Position numbers and translations under genes: made by a program | Notes under the pieces: model-generated | The model's input: only the letters and a program-made list of their open reading frames with translations | Told to the model about the DNA's origin: nothing | Databases searched by the model: none | From: Bacteroidia bacterium | Lineage (GTDB): Bacteria; Bacteroidota; Bacteroidia; Bacteroidales; F082 | Assembly: GCA_021287165.1 (NCBI GenBank) | Contig: JAJTAY010000029.1 | Coordinates: forward strand, 186,001-250,000 | Length of the DNA: 64,000 bases | Direction: 5' to 3' | Part shown: piece after piece, positions 50,695-59,670 of the stretch | How positions within the stretch are numbered: position 1 is the stretch's first letter | How the letters are laid out: each line of letters begins with the position of its first letter

Positions 50695-51687
50695 ATGAAA
50701 CATACACTCGAAGCGCTGCTCAATCACCAGACACTTGGATACCAGGAGGCAAGGGAAGTGCTTACGGCACTCACGCAAAACGCTTTCAATCCGGCCCAAA
50801 CTGCCAGTTTCATCACGGTGTTCCTGATGCGGGGACTCGAGGTGGACGAACTAGCCGGTTTCCGCGATGCCTTGCTCGATTTGTGCACCAAAGTTGAGCT
50901 TGGCACCCACGAATTCATTGACCTCTGCGGCACCGGCGGTGATGGAAAAAACACATTCAACATATCCACCACGGCTTCGTTTGTGGTGGCAGCGGCCGGC
51001 TACAAAGTGGCAAAACACGGCAATTACGGCGTGAGTTCGGTGAGTGGCTCATCAAATTTGCTGGAGCACCTGGGCTACCGCTTTTCGAACGACACCGGCA
51101 AATTGGCCACAGAGATCGAGAAAACGGGGATTTGTTTTATGCATGCTCCACTCTTTCACCCCGCCATGAAATCCGTCGCCCCTGTGCGTAAAGAGCTGGG
51201 CATCAAAACTTTTTTTAATATGCTTGGACCAATAGTTAACCCCGCTATGCCCAGATACCAGCTCACAGGGGTTTACAGCCTCGAGCTTGCGCGCCAGTAC
51301 CATTACATTTTTCAAAAGGGAGACAAACAATACGCAGTTATTCACAACCTCGATGGTTATGACGAGTGCTCGCTCACGGCACCACTCAAAATCTATCGTT
51401 CCGACGACGAGCTGCTGCTTCATCCCGACGATTTTGGATATTCTGCTGTTAGTCCGGATGAAATTCTCGGTCGTAACGACACATCCTCCAACGCTGCCAT
51501 TTTTCTTGATATCCTGAAAAACAGGGGCACTGCAGCCCAGGAAAATGTAGTGCTGGCCAATGCCGCACTGGCCATACGTACCATGAGCGGCAAAAGCCTT
51601 GACCAAAGTCTTGATGAAGCCAGACATGCCTTAAAGAGTGGTAAAGCCTACGAAACTTTCAAACGACTTATTCAAATACAAGCATGA
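50695..51687 (+). CDS. trpD: Anthranilate phosphoribosyltransferase
   Basis: Transfers phosphoribose from PRPP to anthranilate, 330 residues. The PRPP-binding glycine-rich loop is DLCGTGGDGKNTFNIST (~78-94), with KHGNYGVSSVSGSSNLLEHL, FMHAPLFHPAMK and FFNMLGPIVNPA following. It overlaps trpC by 4 bp. Confidence 0.97.
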   Translation: MKHTLEALLNHQTLGYQEAREVLTALTQNAFNPAQTASFITVFLMRGLEVDELAGFRDALLDLCTKVELGTHEFIDLCGTGGDGKNTFNISTTASFVVAAAGYKVAKHGNYGVSSVSGSSNLLEHLGYRFSNDTGKLATEIEKTGICFMHAPLFHPAMKSVAPVRKELGIKTFFNMLGPIVNPAMPRYQLTGVYSLELARQYHYIFQKGDKQYAVIHNLDGYDECSLTAPLKIYRSDDELLLHPDDFGYSAVSPDEILGRNDTSSNAAIFLDILKNRGTAAQENVVLANAALAIRTMSGKSLDQSLDEARHALKSGKAYETFKRLIQIQA

Positions 51688-52484
51688 AAAACATACTCGA
51701 AACCATACTCGAAAGCAAAAGGGCCGAAGTGGACGAGAGGCGCTCATTGTATCCCGTAAAACTTCTTGAGCGAAGCATTTACTTCGAAACCAAGCCCTTA
51801 TCCCTGAAAAAATATCTAAGCCGCAGCGATCTTGATGGCATCATTGCCGAGTTCAAGCGCAAATCACCCTCAAGGGGAATGATAAACGAATTTGCTGACG
51901 TACAGAAGGTTACCCTAGGCTACATGCAGGCCGGAGCTTCGGCACTTTCCGTGCTGACCGACACAACCTATTTTGGTGGTTCGAACAAAGACCTCACCGA
52001 GGCACGTAGGTTTAATTATTGTCCAATTCTCCGTAAAGATTTCATAATCGACGAATATCAGGTAATTGAGGCCAAAAGCGTAGGAGCCGATGCTATCCTG
52101 CTCATTGCTGCTGCCATGAGCTCCGGGCAGATCAAAACGCTGTCACGACTGGCCCATTCGCTAGGCATGGAAGTGCTCCTGGAACTGCATGACGAGGAAG
52201 AGCTGGAAAAAATCCCTGATGATGAGGTCATTGTAGGAATTAACAACCGTAACCTTAAAACCATGACCACCAGCCTAGAAACTTCTTTTGCACTGGCAGG
52301 CAAACTGGATAAAAGCCGGATTATGGTTTCGGAAAGCGGGATCAGCAAGGCTGGCGACATTATTGCGCTGCGCCAGGCAGGTTTTCAGGGTTTCCTCATC
52401 GGTGAATTTTTCATGCAGCATACCCGCCCGCACTACGCTTGCCGCAAACTTATCAATGAGTTGAGAAAAAGTCGCACAACATGA
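51684..52484 (+). CDS. trpC: Indole-3-glycerol phosphate synthase
   Basis: Ring-closing decarboxylase of the pathway, a TIM barrel of 266 residues. Catalytic and phosphate-site residues are in IIAEFKRKSPSRGMI (~51-65), VLTDTTYFGGS, LRKDFIIDEYQV, EVLLELHD and VGINNRNLKT. It is a separate gene, not fused to trpF as in E. coli. It overlaps trpD upstream and trpF downstream, each by 4 bp. Confidence 0.97.
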   Translation: MKNILETILESKRAEVDERRSLYPVKLLERSIYFETKPLSLKKYLSRSDLDGIIAEFKRKSPSRGMINEFADVQKVTLGYMQAGASALSVLTDTTYFGGSNKDLTEARRFNYCPILRKDFIIDEYQVIEAKSVGADAILLIAAAMSSGQIKTLSRLAHSLGMEVLLELHDEEELEKIPDDEVIVGINNRNLKTMTTSLETSFALAGKLDKSRIMVSESGISKAGDIIALRQAGFQGFLIGEFFMQHTRPHYACRKLINELRKSRTT

Positions 52485-53089
52485 AGGTCAAAGTATGCGG
52501 CATGCGTGAAGCTTCTCAGATTACCTGTCTCGACACCTTGGGAGTTGATTTCATCGGCTTGGTATTTCATCCGGAAAGTCCAAGATACGTTGGAGGCCTC
52601 GTTCGTCATTTTGGGCACCTGAAGGCTTCGCTCACTGGTGTGTTTGTCCGATCCAGTGCGGTTGAAATCCTGAAAACTGCTGCGAAGTTTGGTCTTACCA
52701 CAGTTCAGCTGCATGGCGGACAGGATGTTGAAACATGCGAAAAGCTTAAAAAAGGCGGTTTACAGGTGATTAAAGTATTTCATCCGGCTGAGGAAGTTTT
52801 GGAAAAAACCAGACCCTTTGAACATTGTGCCGATTATTTTCTTTTCGACAGCGGCATAAGGGGAAGCGGAGGCAGCGGTAAAAAATTCGAATGGAAAAAA
52901 CTGGAAGAATACCAAGGAAATACCACATTTTTTCTCAGCGGGGGCATTAGTTTCGACGACCTGGATTCCATTCTGCAAATCCAACATCCAGCCTTTGCCG
53001 GTGTTGACCTCAACAGCAGGTTCGAGCTGGCACCTGGTCTGAAAAACATGGATCTACTTAAACAATTTATCAACCAATTACGATCATGA
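52481..53089 (+). CDS. trpF: Phosphoribosylanthranilate isomerase
   Basis: Amadori isomerase of the tryptophan pathway, a 202-residue TIM barrel. The catalytic Cys is in VKVCGMREASQI at the N-terminus. Further signatures are FIGLVFHPESPRYVG, VGVF-like LTGVFVRSS, VQLHGGQD and the catalytic Asp in FDSGIRGSGGSGKKFEW. It overlaps trpB by 4 bp. Confidence 0.95.
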   Translation: MKVKVCGMREASQITCLDTLGVDFIGLVFHPESPRYVGGLVRHFGHLKASLTGVFVRSSAVEILKTAAKFGLTTVQLHGGQDVETCEKLKKGGLQVIKVFHPAEEVLEKTRPFEHCADYFLFDSGIRGSGGSGKKFEWKKLEEYQGNTTFFLSGGISFDDLDSILQIQHPAFAGVDLNSRFELAPGLKNMDLLKQFINQLRS

Positions 53090-54288
53090 ATCCACTTTAT
53101 TACCCTGACAATCAAGGTTTCTACGGCGACTTCGGAGGCGCCTTCATCCCCGAAATGCTTTATCCAAATATACATGAGCTGCAAGAAAATTATCTCAGTA
53201 TTCTCGAATCGAAGGAGTTTGTTGAGCAATACAGTAAGCTTTTAACAGATTATGTAGGCCGCCCCACTCCGCTTTATCTGGCAAAAAATCTCTCTGAACG
53301 ATACCACACCAACGTTTGGCTCAAGCGCGAAGATCTTGCCCACACAGGATCGCACAAAATCAACAATACCGTTGGACAGGTGCTACTGGCCAAAAAACTT
53401 GGCAAAAACCGTATCATAGCCGAAACCGGCGCAGGCCAGCATGGAGTGGCTACAGCCACCGTTTGTGCATTGATGAACATGGAGTGCATTGTTTTCATGG
53501 GCGAAACTGATATGAAACGACAAGCCCCGAATGTAGCCCGGATGAAGATGCTTGGCGCCGAAGTGCAGCCAGCCACCTCGGGAAGCAAAACCCTTAAAGA
53601 TGCCACCAACGAGGCCATCCGCTATTGGATAAATCATCCCAATGATACACATTACATTATAGGCTCGGTAGTTGGACCTCACCCTTACCCCGACCTTGTT
53701 GCTCGTCTGCAATCCATCATCAGCAAGGAGATCACCGTACAATTGCTTGGACTCACCGGACGAAGCAGTCCCGATGCAGTGATCGCTTGTGTGGGCGGAG
53801 GCAGCAATGCGGCTGGTGCATTCTTCCACTTCCTGAAAACTCCTGATGTTCTGCTAATTGGCGCAGAGGCTGCGGGTGAGGGCGTAAACACCGGCCGCAC
53901 CGCCGCTTCATTGCACCAAGGCAGCCGCGGCATAATCCATGGCAGCATGACCATGCTGATGCAGGACAAAAACGGACAAATCACTGAGCCGCATTCTATT
54001 TCGGCGGGTCTTGACTATCCTGGAATTGGCCCTTTGCACGCGCAGCTTTTTGTAACAGGAAAAGCAAAGTACTACCCAATCACTGACAATGAAGCACTCA
54101 AGGCTGCATTCCTGCTCAGTCGACTCGAAGGTATTATCCCTGCCCTCGAATCGGCGCATGCACTAGCCGTGCTCGATCACATCCATTTCGATCCCGGTCA
54201 GCATGTGGTGATCAACCTTTCGGGCCGTGGCGACAAAGACCTCTCAACCTTTTTGCAAAACCTCGACAACTATGCATCCGTTAGATAA
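53086..54288 (+). CDS. trpB: Tryptophan synthase beta chain
   Basis: PLP enzyme condensing indole with serine, 400 residues. The PLP Lys lies in LAHTGSHKINN (~86), the phosphate-binding loop in CVGGGSNAAGAF (~228), and the catalytic Glu in AETGAGQHGVATATVC. It is of the TrpB1 type that works with TrpA. The end of the gene contains the trpA start, with a 17-bp overlap. Confidence 0.98.
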   Translation: MNPLYYPDNQGFYGDFGGAFIPEMLYPNIHELQENYLSILESKEFVEQYSKLLTDYVGRPTPLYLAKNLSERYHTNVWLKREDLAHTGSHKINNTVGQVLLAKKLGKNRIIAETGAGQHGVATATVCALMNMECIVFMGETDMKRQAPNVARMKMLGAEVQPATSGSKTLKDATNEAIRYWINHPNDTHYIIGSVVGPHPYPDLVARLQSIISKEITVQLLGLTGRSSPDAVIACVGGGSNAAGAFFHFLKTPDVLLIGAEAAGEGVNTGRTAASLHQGSRGIIHGSMTMLMQDKNGQITEPHSISAGLDYPGIGPLHAQLFVTGKAKYYPITDNEALKAAFLLSRLEGIIPALESAHALAVLDHIHFDPGQHVVINLSGRGDKDLSTFLQNLDNYASVR

Positions 54289-55039
54289 ACTATTCAAAAC
54301 CAAAGAGAAAGAAATTCTAAGCATCTATTTTACCGCCGGTTACCCAACACGCGAAAGCACAGCCCGTATTCTGGAGCTGCTCGGCCGGCATGGGGCCGAC
54401 CTTATCGAAGTAGGCCTGCCTTTCAGCGATCCGCTGGCCGACGGGCCTGTCATTCAGCACAGCAGCCAGGTTGCACTTAGCCAGGGGATCACCATCAGCG
54501 AAATTTTCGACCAGATGAAAAGCGCAAATGTGCACAAACCACTCGTGCTCATGGGCTACCTCAATCCGGTATTGCAATATGGCTTTGAAGACTTTCTGTT
54601 CGATGCTGCCGCTGCCGGTGCCTGCGCCCTCATCCTGCCCGACCTGCCAGCCGAGGTGTTTGTGGCAAACTATAAATCGCTCTACGAAAAGTACAACATC
54701 TACCCTGTATTTCTCATCAGCCCGCAAACCTCCGACGAGCGCATACACATGCTCGACAGCCTGAGCAGGGGTTTCCTGTATGCCGTTTCATCTTCCTCAA
54801 CTACAGGCAAAGCCGAACGATTTGGTGAAAGTCAGAAACTATGGTTCGACAGACTCAAAGCGCTGAAACTGAAAAATCCCGTTCTGGCCGGCTTCGGCAT
54901 TCACAACCACAACACCCTGCGATTTGTTTTCGACCATCTGCCAGGGGCTGTTGTGGGCAGTGCATTCATCAAAAATCTTGATCCCGAACAAAACGATTAC
55001 GGAATACCCGGATTCATGAAACAACTCCTAAATACCTGA
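54272..55039 (+). CDS. trpA: Tryptophan synthase alpha chain
   Basis: Cleaves indole-3-glycerol phosphate to indole and glyceraldehyde-3-phosphate and channels indole to TrpB. It is a 255-residue TIM barrel. The catalytic Glu is in DLIEVGLPFSDPLADGP (~44-60), which also holds the catalytic Asp; the active-site phosphate loop is seen in AVSSSSTTG (~170). The ATG at 54272 is used, inside the last codons of trpB; upstream candidate codons lie still further inside trpB and would add a non-homologous tail. Confidence 0.95.
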   Translation: MHPLDKLFKTKEKEILSIYFTAGYPTRESTARILELLGRHGADLIEVGLPFSDPLADGPVIQHSSQVALSQGITISEIFDQMKSANVHKPLVLMGYLNPVLQYGFEDFLFDAAAAGACALILPDLPAEVFVANYKSLYEKYNIYPVFLISPQTSDERIHMLDSLSRGFLYAVSSSSTTGKAERFGESQKLWFDRLKALKLKNPVLAGFGIHNHNTLRFVFDHLPGAVVGSAFIKNLDPEQNDYGIPGFMKQLLNT

Positions 55040-55041
55040 TT

Positions 55042-56064
55042 ATGATACTGCAACTGGAAAAGGGTTTAGCAAAGGAAAAACTGCAGCAGCTTGTCAGCAA
55101 GCTTTCAGATAACGGCTTCAGCACCAGCGAGGTGCAGACACAATTCAATCACTACCTGGTAGCAATAGGCAAAAAAGAGGTTGACATCAGGTCCATTGGC
55201 CAGCTTGAGGGGGTGCGCGACATCCACCGCGTTGACGATGCCTACAAGCTGGTATCGCGCAAATGGCGCGTACACGACACCAGCATCGCGTTCGACAATG
55301 GCGTTACCATTGGCCGAAATTCGCTGAGCATAGTGGCTGGTCCGTGCAGCATCGAAGGTGAAGCACAAACCCTCAAAACCATTGAGCACCTGAATGCCAA
55401 TGGCTTGCGCATGATGCGCGGAGGAGTGTTCAAACCGCGCACTTCACCCTATGCATTCAGAGGTGTAGGCCTCAACGGATTGAAGGAGGTTTCGGCCCTC
55501 TGCCGTGCAAATGGAACTTTGCTGGTCACCGAGGTTATGCAGGTATCGCAGGTGGCCGAGATGCACGATTATGTGGATATTTTCCAGGTTGGCACCCGCA
55601 ACTCACAGAACTTCAACCTCCTCGATGAACTCGGCAAGGCAGGAAAACCGGTCATGATCAAACGGGGATTTTCGGGAACCATAGAAGAATTGCTCAACTC
55701 GGCCGAATATGTTTTCTCGGCAGGCAACGAAAAGATCATCCTCTGCGAGCGCGGCATCCGCACATTTGAAACTGCTTACCGTAACACGCTGGACCTCAAT
55801 GCTGTGCCCATACTGAAAGAGAAAAGCCACCTGCCGGTCTTCGTCGATCCTTCACATGGGCTTGGTATCCGTCAGTTTGTTGGCCAAATGGCCCTGGCTG
55901 CCGTTATGGCAGGCGCCGACGGGGTGATACTGGAAGTGCACAACTGCCCTGAAAGAGCCATGTCCGACGGACAGCAAACCCTTGATTTTACGGAAGCTGC
56001 ACGCCTGTATGGCCAGTTGAAGGCCACCTGGGAATTGCGCAACAGTTTTAACGGACAGTTTTGA
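55042..56064 (+). CDS. aroF: 3-deoxy-7-phosphoheptulonate synthase (DAHP synthase, type I-beta)
   Basis: First enzyme of the shikimate pathway, joining PEP and erythrose-4-phosphate, 340 residues. The N-terminal ~75 residues form the ferredoxin-like regulatory domain of the Thermotoga-type enzymes, with the barrel from ~85 (SIVAGPCSIEGEAQT, MRGGVFKPRTSPYAFRG, QVGTRNSQNF, VFVDPSHGLG). The regulatory domain in this class commonly confers Tyr or Phe feedback; here coexpression with trp genes makes supply of chorismate for Trp likely. It starts 2 bp after the trpA stop. Confidence 0.95.
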   Translation: MILQLEKGLAKEKLQQLVSKLSDNGFSTSEVQTQFNHYLVAIGKKEVDIRSIGQLEGVRDIHRVDDAYKLVSRKWRVHDTSIAFDNGVTIGRNSLSIVAGPCSIEGEAQTLKTIEHLNANGLRMMRGGVFKPRTSPYAFRGVGLNGLKEVSALCRANGTLLVTEVMQVSQVAEMHDYVDIFQVGTRNSQNFNLLDELGKAGKPVMIKRGFSGTIEELLNSAEYVFSAGNEKIILCERGIRTFETAYRNTLDLNAVPILKEKSHLPVFVDPSHGLGIRQFVGQMALAAVMAGADGVILEVHNCPERAMSDGQQTLDFTEAARLYGQLKATWELRNSFNGQF

Positions 56065-56116
56065 ACCTCCAATTCAGGTACGTTGTTTGTACAAAGAGGA
56101 ACAAACTACCTACATC

Positions 56117-58810
56117 ATGAAGCAATTCATCGAAAATACCGGTCTCGACAAAATCTGGAACGACTACCAGCGACTCTTACGCTTGTTTGAGCAAATGTTT
56201 AGCAAAATCGGTGAAGCCGAAATTGCTGTCATGGTTCGCGATTTCAGGTTTCCTGCATTTACAGGCGATGTGCAGACTGAAGAAAAGGTGATACGTGCCA
56301 CAGGAATGATTTTCCAGCTGCTCAACCTGACCGAAGAAAATGCAGCCGTGCAGTTCCGCCGCCGCTTGCAGGACAGCCTCGGTCGCGAAGCCATACGCGG
56401 CTCATGGGCCGAAACTTTCAATAAATGGAAAGAACAGGGCATTGACGAAACCCGGGCTTTGGAACTCGTAAGGAACGTAGAAGTTTGTCCGGTGCTTACC
56501 GCCCACCCCACCGAAGCCAAAAGGGTAACGGTACTCGAGATACATCGCGAACTTTACCTGCTGCTCGTAAAGCTCGAAAACAATATGTGGTCGAAAAGCG
56601 AGCGCGAAGAAATTGAAAACGAAATCGTTGCCTTGCTTGAACGCTGGTGGCGAACAGGTGATATTTATCTGGAAAAGCCTACCGTTGCCGACGAGCGCCG
56701 CAACATCTTGCACTATTTCACCTCCATTTTTCCGCTGGCCCTGCAGCGTGCCGATCAGGAATTCAGGCAAGCCTGGGTGGAGGCTGGCTATGATGCTGTT
56801 TACCTGTACGATTATCACAATTATCCCCAACTGAGGTTTGGCAGCTGGATCGGTGGCGACCGCGATGGACACCCGCTCGTAACACACGATGTTACCCGCG
56901 AAACCCTGCTCGAACACCGGCATCAGTCGGCCCGATTGCTCATTCCGGCCCTCGAACAGCTGGCCGCCCGCCTGAGTATCTCTAAGCTGCAAAACCCTGT
57001 CCCTCAAAACCTTGCAGAAGCCATCGACCTCCTGGCCAGCGCGCTGAAGCCCGCCTCGGAAGCCATGCTCAACCGTAATCCCTACGAGCCCTGGCGCCAA
57101 ATGACCAACCTGATTTTGCTCAAACTGAAAAACACTTTCGGGCAAAATCCGGACAACCCGGTCAAGTACCAAAACACTGATGAATTGCTCACCGACCTCG
57201 ACATCCTCAGAAATTCGCTCGACGAAATCAGGGCCGGCCATATAGCCGATACCTATATCCTTCCCATTCAGCGTGTTGTACAAACTTTTGGTTTTCACCT
57301 GGCCAGGCTCGACATACGCCAGAACAGCGCCTGGCACGACAAAGCCCTCTCGCAGCTGCTGAAAGCTGCCGGCTTTGCTGACCACGACTTTGCAGCCTGG
57401 GACGAAAACAAACGGCTCGAATTTCTGAACCAAGAACTCCTGACCAAAAGGCCCTTCCTGTATCCCGGCACACCGGCCGGTCATGAAGCCGACGAACTGC
57501 TGCGTTGCTACATGGCTGTGGGTGAACACATCAGCCTGTATGGCACTTCCGGCATCGGCAGCTTTATTGTAAGCATGACCCGAAGCCTGAGCGACCTGCT
57601 GGTGCCCTACCTGTTCATGCGCGAAACCGGTCTCGACGCAACAAAACTGATGGTGGTGCCGCTTTTCGAAACCATCGACGACCTTGAGGCTGCACCCCAA
57701 ATCCTTGACCAATACCTCAGTCACCCGATCAACAGGGAAAGGCTGAGCACGAACCCCTGGCAGGAAGTGATGCTTGGCTACTCCGACAGCAATAAGGACG
57801 GGGGCATCCTGGCCAGCCGCTGGAACATTTACAGGGCTGAACAACGCCTCACCGAAACAGCCGCCCGGCATGGTGTCCGGCTCAGGTTTTTCCATGGCAT
57901 TGGCGGAACCATCAGCCGTGGTGGCGGCAAGTACCATCGCTTTCTCGACAGCCTACCGGCCGGCAGCCTGAACGGAAAAATCAAAATCACCGTGCAGGGC
58001 GAAACCATCTCGCAGCAGTTTGCCAACCTGCTTGTGGCCAGCTACAACCTCGAAATGCTCATGGCAGGCACGGCCCGCCAGCTCACCCGAAAGCCCGAAA
58101 ATGAGCCCTATCCCGAAGAAGTATTCTCCACTCTTGCAACCTACAGCTTCGAACGCTACCGTCAATTGGTGAACGATGAGGCATTTGTTCCCTTCTTCAG
58201 CCAGGCCACACCCATTGATGTGCTCGAACTGAGCAAGATAGGCTCGCGCCCTGCCCGCCGCACCGGACGCCGCAGCATTGCCGACCTAAGGGCTATTCCA
58301 TGGGTTTTCAGCTGGCATCAGTCGCGTTTCAACCTTACAGGTTGGTTCGGAGCGGGTTACGCACTCAAAAAGTTAAGAGATGAAAAGCCAGAACTTTGGG
58401 CAACACTGGCCGACCATGCCGTAAGCTGGCCTTTTCTACACTACACCCTCATCCACATCGAAACCAACCTGCTCAATGCCGACGAGCAGATCATGGGTCG
58501 GTATGCGGAGCTTTTCGATGATGAATCAGCCCGAAACCGCCTGCTAACCATGATCAAAGACGAGATGGAAGATGCCCGCCAGCTCATCAACGAGTTGCTC
58601 GGGGGCAATTTGCTCAGCCGCAGGCGCAGCCAGCTGGCCAATGTGGAATGCCGTGGCCCGGCTTTGAGCCTGCTCAATAAACGGCAAATCAGCCTGATGC
58701 GCGAGTGGCGTTCATTGCGCGACGAAAACCCAGATATAGCTGAATCCACCCTGCCTCTGCTGCTCATGCTCACCAATGCCCTTTCCGGCGGCTTGAAACA
58801 TACGGGATGA
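56117..58810 (+). CDS. ppc: Phosphoenolpyruvate carboxylase
   Basis: Carboxylates PEP to oxaloacetate, an anaplerotic step. It has 897 residues, a typical length. Recognisable sites: TAHPTEAKR (catalytic His), GGDRDGHPLVT, LDIRQNSAWHD (PEP Arg), PLFETIDDLEAAP (metal Glu), GYSDSNKDGGILA (metal Asp and Lys), SRPARR and LRAIPWVFSWHQSR. The mobile loop FHGxGGxxxRGG reads FHGIGGTISRGGG, so the normally invariant Arg (E. coli Arg581) is Ile595. The ATG at 56117 replaces an upstream TTG. It follows aroF after 52 bp, a gap that includes the palindrome TTTGTACAAA (56086-56095), so it may be cotranscribed or have a local signal. Confidence 0.93.
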   Translation: MKQFIENTGLDKIWNDYQRLLRLFEQMFSKIGEAEIAVMVRDFRFPAFTGDVQTEEKVIRATGMIFQLLNLTEENAAVQFRRRLQDSLGREAIRGSWAETFNKWKEQGIDETRALELVRNVEVCPVLTAHPTEAKRVTVLEIHRELYLLLVKLENNMWSKSEREEIENEIVALLERWWRTGDIYLEKPTVADERRNILHYFTSIFPLALQRADQEFRQAWVEAGYDAVYLYDYHNYPQLRFGSWIGGDRDGHPLVTHDVTRETLLEHRHQSARLLIPALEQLAARLSISKLQNPVPQNLAEAIDLLASALKPASEAMLNRNPYEPWRQMTNLILLKLKNTFGQNPDNPVKYQNTDELLTDLDILRNSLDEIRAGHIADTYILPIQRVVQTFGFHLARLDIRQNSAWHDKALSQLLKAAGFADHDFAAWDENKRLEFLNQELLTKRPFLYPGTPAGHEADELLRCYMAVGEHISLYGTSGIGSFIVSMTRSLSDLLVPYLFMRETGLDATKLMVVPLFETIDDLEAAPQILDQYLSHPINRERLSTNPWQEVMLGYSDSNKDGGILASRWNIYRAEQRLTETAARHGVRLRFFHGIGGTISRGGGKYHRFLDSLPAGSLNGKIKITVQGETISQQFANLLVASYNLEMLMAGTARQLTRKPENEPYPEEVFSTLATYSFERYRQLVNDEAFVPFFSQATPIDVLELSKIGSRPARRTGRRSIADLRAIPWVFSWHQSRFNLTGWFGAGYALKKLRDEKPELWATLADHAVSWPFLHYTLIHIETNLLNADEQIMGRYAELFDDESARNRLLTMIKDEMEDARQLINELLGGNLLSRRRSQLANVECRGPALSLLNKRQISLMREWRSLRDENPDIAESTLPLLLMLTNALSGGLKHTG

Positions 58811-59055
58811 GAGTGGTGAATGGTGAGTGGTGAATGGTGAGTGGTGATATCCGTTGCCTGGTGCTGGGTGCCGGGTGCTGAGGACGCGTTAGATGATTAG
58901 TGGGGTTAAATATTTAGTTAAGTTTGGGTTTTGTGTTGGACCCTGGACAGGGTGCAATTGACTTTGGATTGTTGGAATTGAAAAAACTCTATGGTAGAAC
59001 ACAATGAAAAAGTCACCCTTATATTCAAATTTTGAATCTTTGAATTCTAAACTCC
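58811..59055. repeat. Short tandem repeats in the ppc-downstream spacer
   Basis: Directly after the ppc stop, GAGTGGTGAATGGT repeats 2.6 times (58811-58847, 7-mers differing at two bases). It is followed by three 7-mers GGTGCTG/GGTGCCG/GGTGCTG (58860-58880). A perfect inverted repeat ACCCTG-GA-CAGGGT lies at 58940-58953. The remainder is AT-rich with no gene. No plain terminator for ppc was found. Confidence 0.8.
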
Positions 59056-59667
59056 TTACTTGCACTCTGCTGGTCCGAAAACGTTCGCTATCCTGAAACC
59101 AATTGGGTGTTTTCCATACAATTTCGAAGGAACGAACGACAACATTACAGTAATTACCTGCCCGGGAAATGCCTGATCAGCAGAAACCTCACCGTGCAAA
59201 GGCATAAAGTGAAATGAATTGCATGGCAGGAAATATTTCTTACCCTCGATGTCAACAACCTTTCCTGTCATCACGATGCTGAGCTCCTGATCCCATATCG
59301 CGTCGGTAGATTTTCCCAATCGCACGGCTTTCCCGGAGAGTACCTGATTGCCTTCGAAATCGAGCAGCTCCAATTGGTTTTTGACAGGTCTTAACCAAAG
59401 ATTGAACTGATCGTATCCTTTAAGCAATACATCGCCCTCGCTCACCGTCCATTGCCCACTCTGCAACTTCCATGGCATGCCTTCATTATACCTGCTGACA
59501 TAGAAAAAAGTGGAGTCTTCGAGCAAAGCCAGTGCGATGTGCTGGGTTTCGTGGGAAGAAAATTTAACGGTAGCTGAATGAAAACCCGCAAGCTGTTCAT
59601 TATGGCTGCATGAACCTAAGGCAAAGACCAATAGGGTAAAGTAAAGGATTACTTTTAATGCTTTCAT
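59056..59667 (-). CDS. Hypothetical lipoprotein
   Basis: A 203-residue lipoprotein that I do not recognise. The signal (ILYFTLLVFALGSC) has a textbook lipobox with Cys at ~20. The mature part is beta-rich (HSATVKFSSHETQHIALALL, LQSGQWTVSEGDVLLKG), resembling copper-resistance NlpE-like or lipocalin-type small envelope proteins, without proof. It follows the DUF1648 membrane protein gene by 3 bp, so they form an operon. Confidence 0.75.
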   Translation of the reverse strand: MKALKVILYFTLLVFALGSCSHNEQLAGFHSATVKFSSHETQHIALALLEDSTFFYVSRYNEGMPWKLQSGQWTVSEGDVLLKGYDQFNLWLRPVKNQLELLDFEGNQVLSGKAVRLGKSTDAIWDQELSIVMTGKVVDIEGKKYFLPCNSFHFMPLHGEVSADQAFPGQVITVMLSFVPSKLYGKHPIGFRIANVFGPAECK

Positions 59668-59670
59668 ATT

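Noticed and set aside
56402..57937. Long (511-codon) open frame antisense to ppc
   Set aside because: It lies wholly inside a clearly functional ppc gene on the other strand, shows no recognisable domain and lacks a promoter or start signal. A GC-biased third codon position often leaves such open antisense frames.
58811..58880. CRISPR array
   Set aside because: The repeat units are 7-14 bp, adjacent with no spacers, and no cas genes are near.
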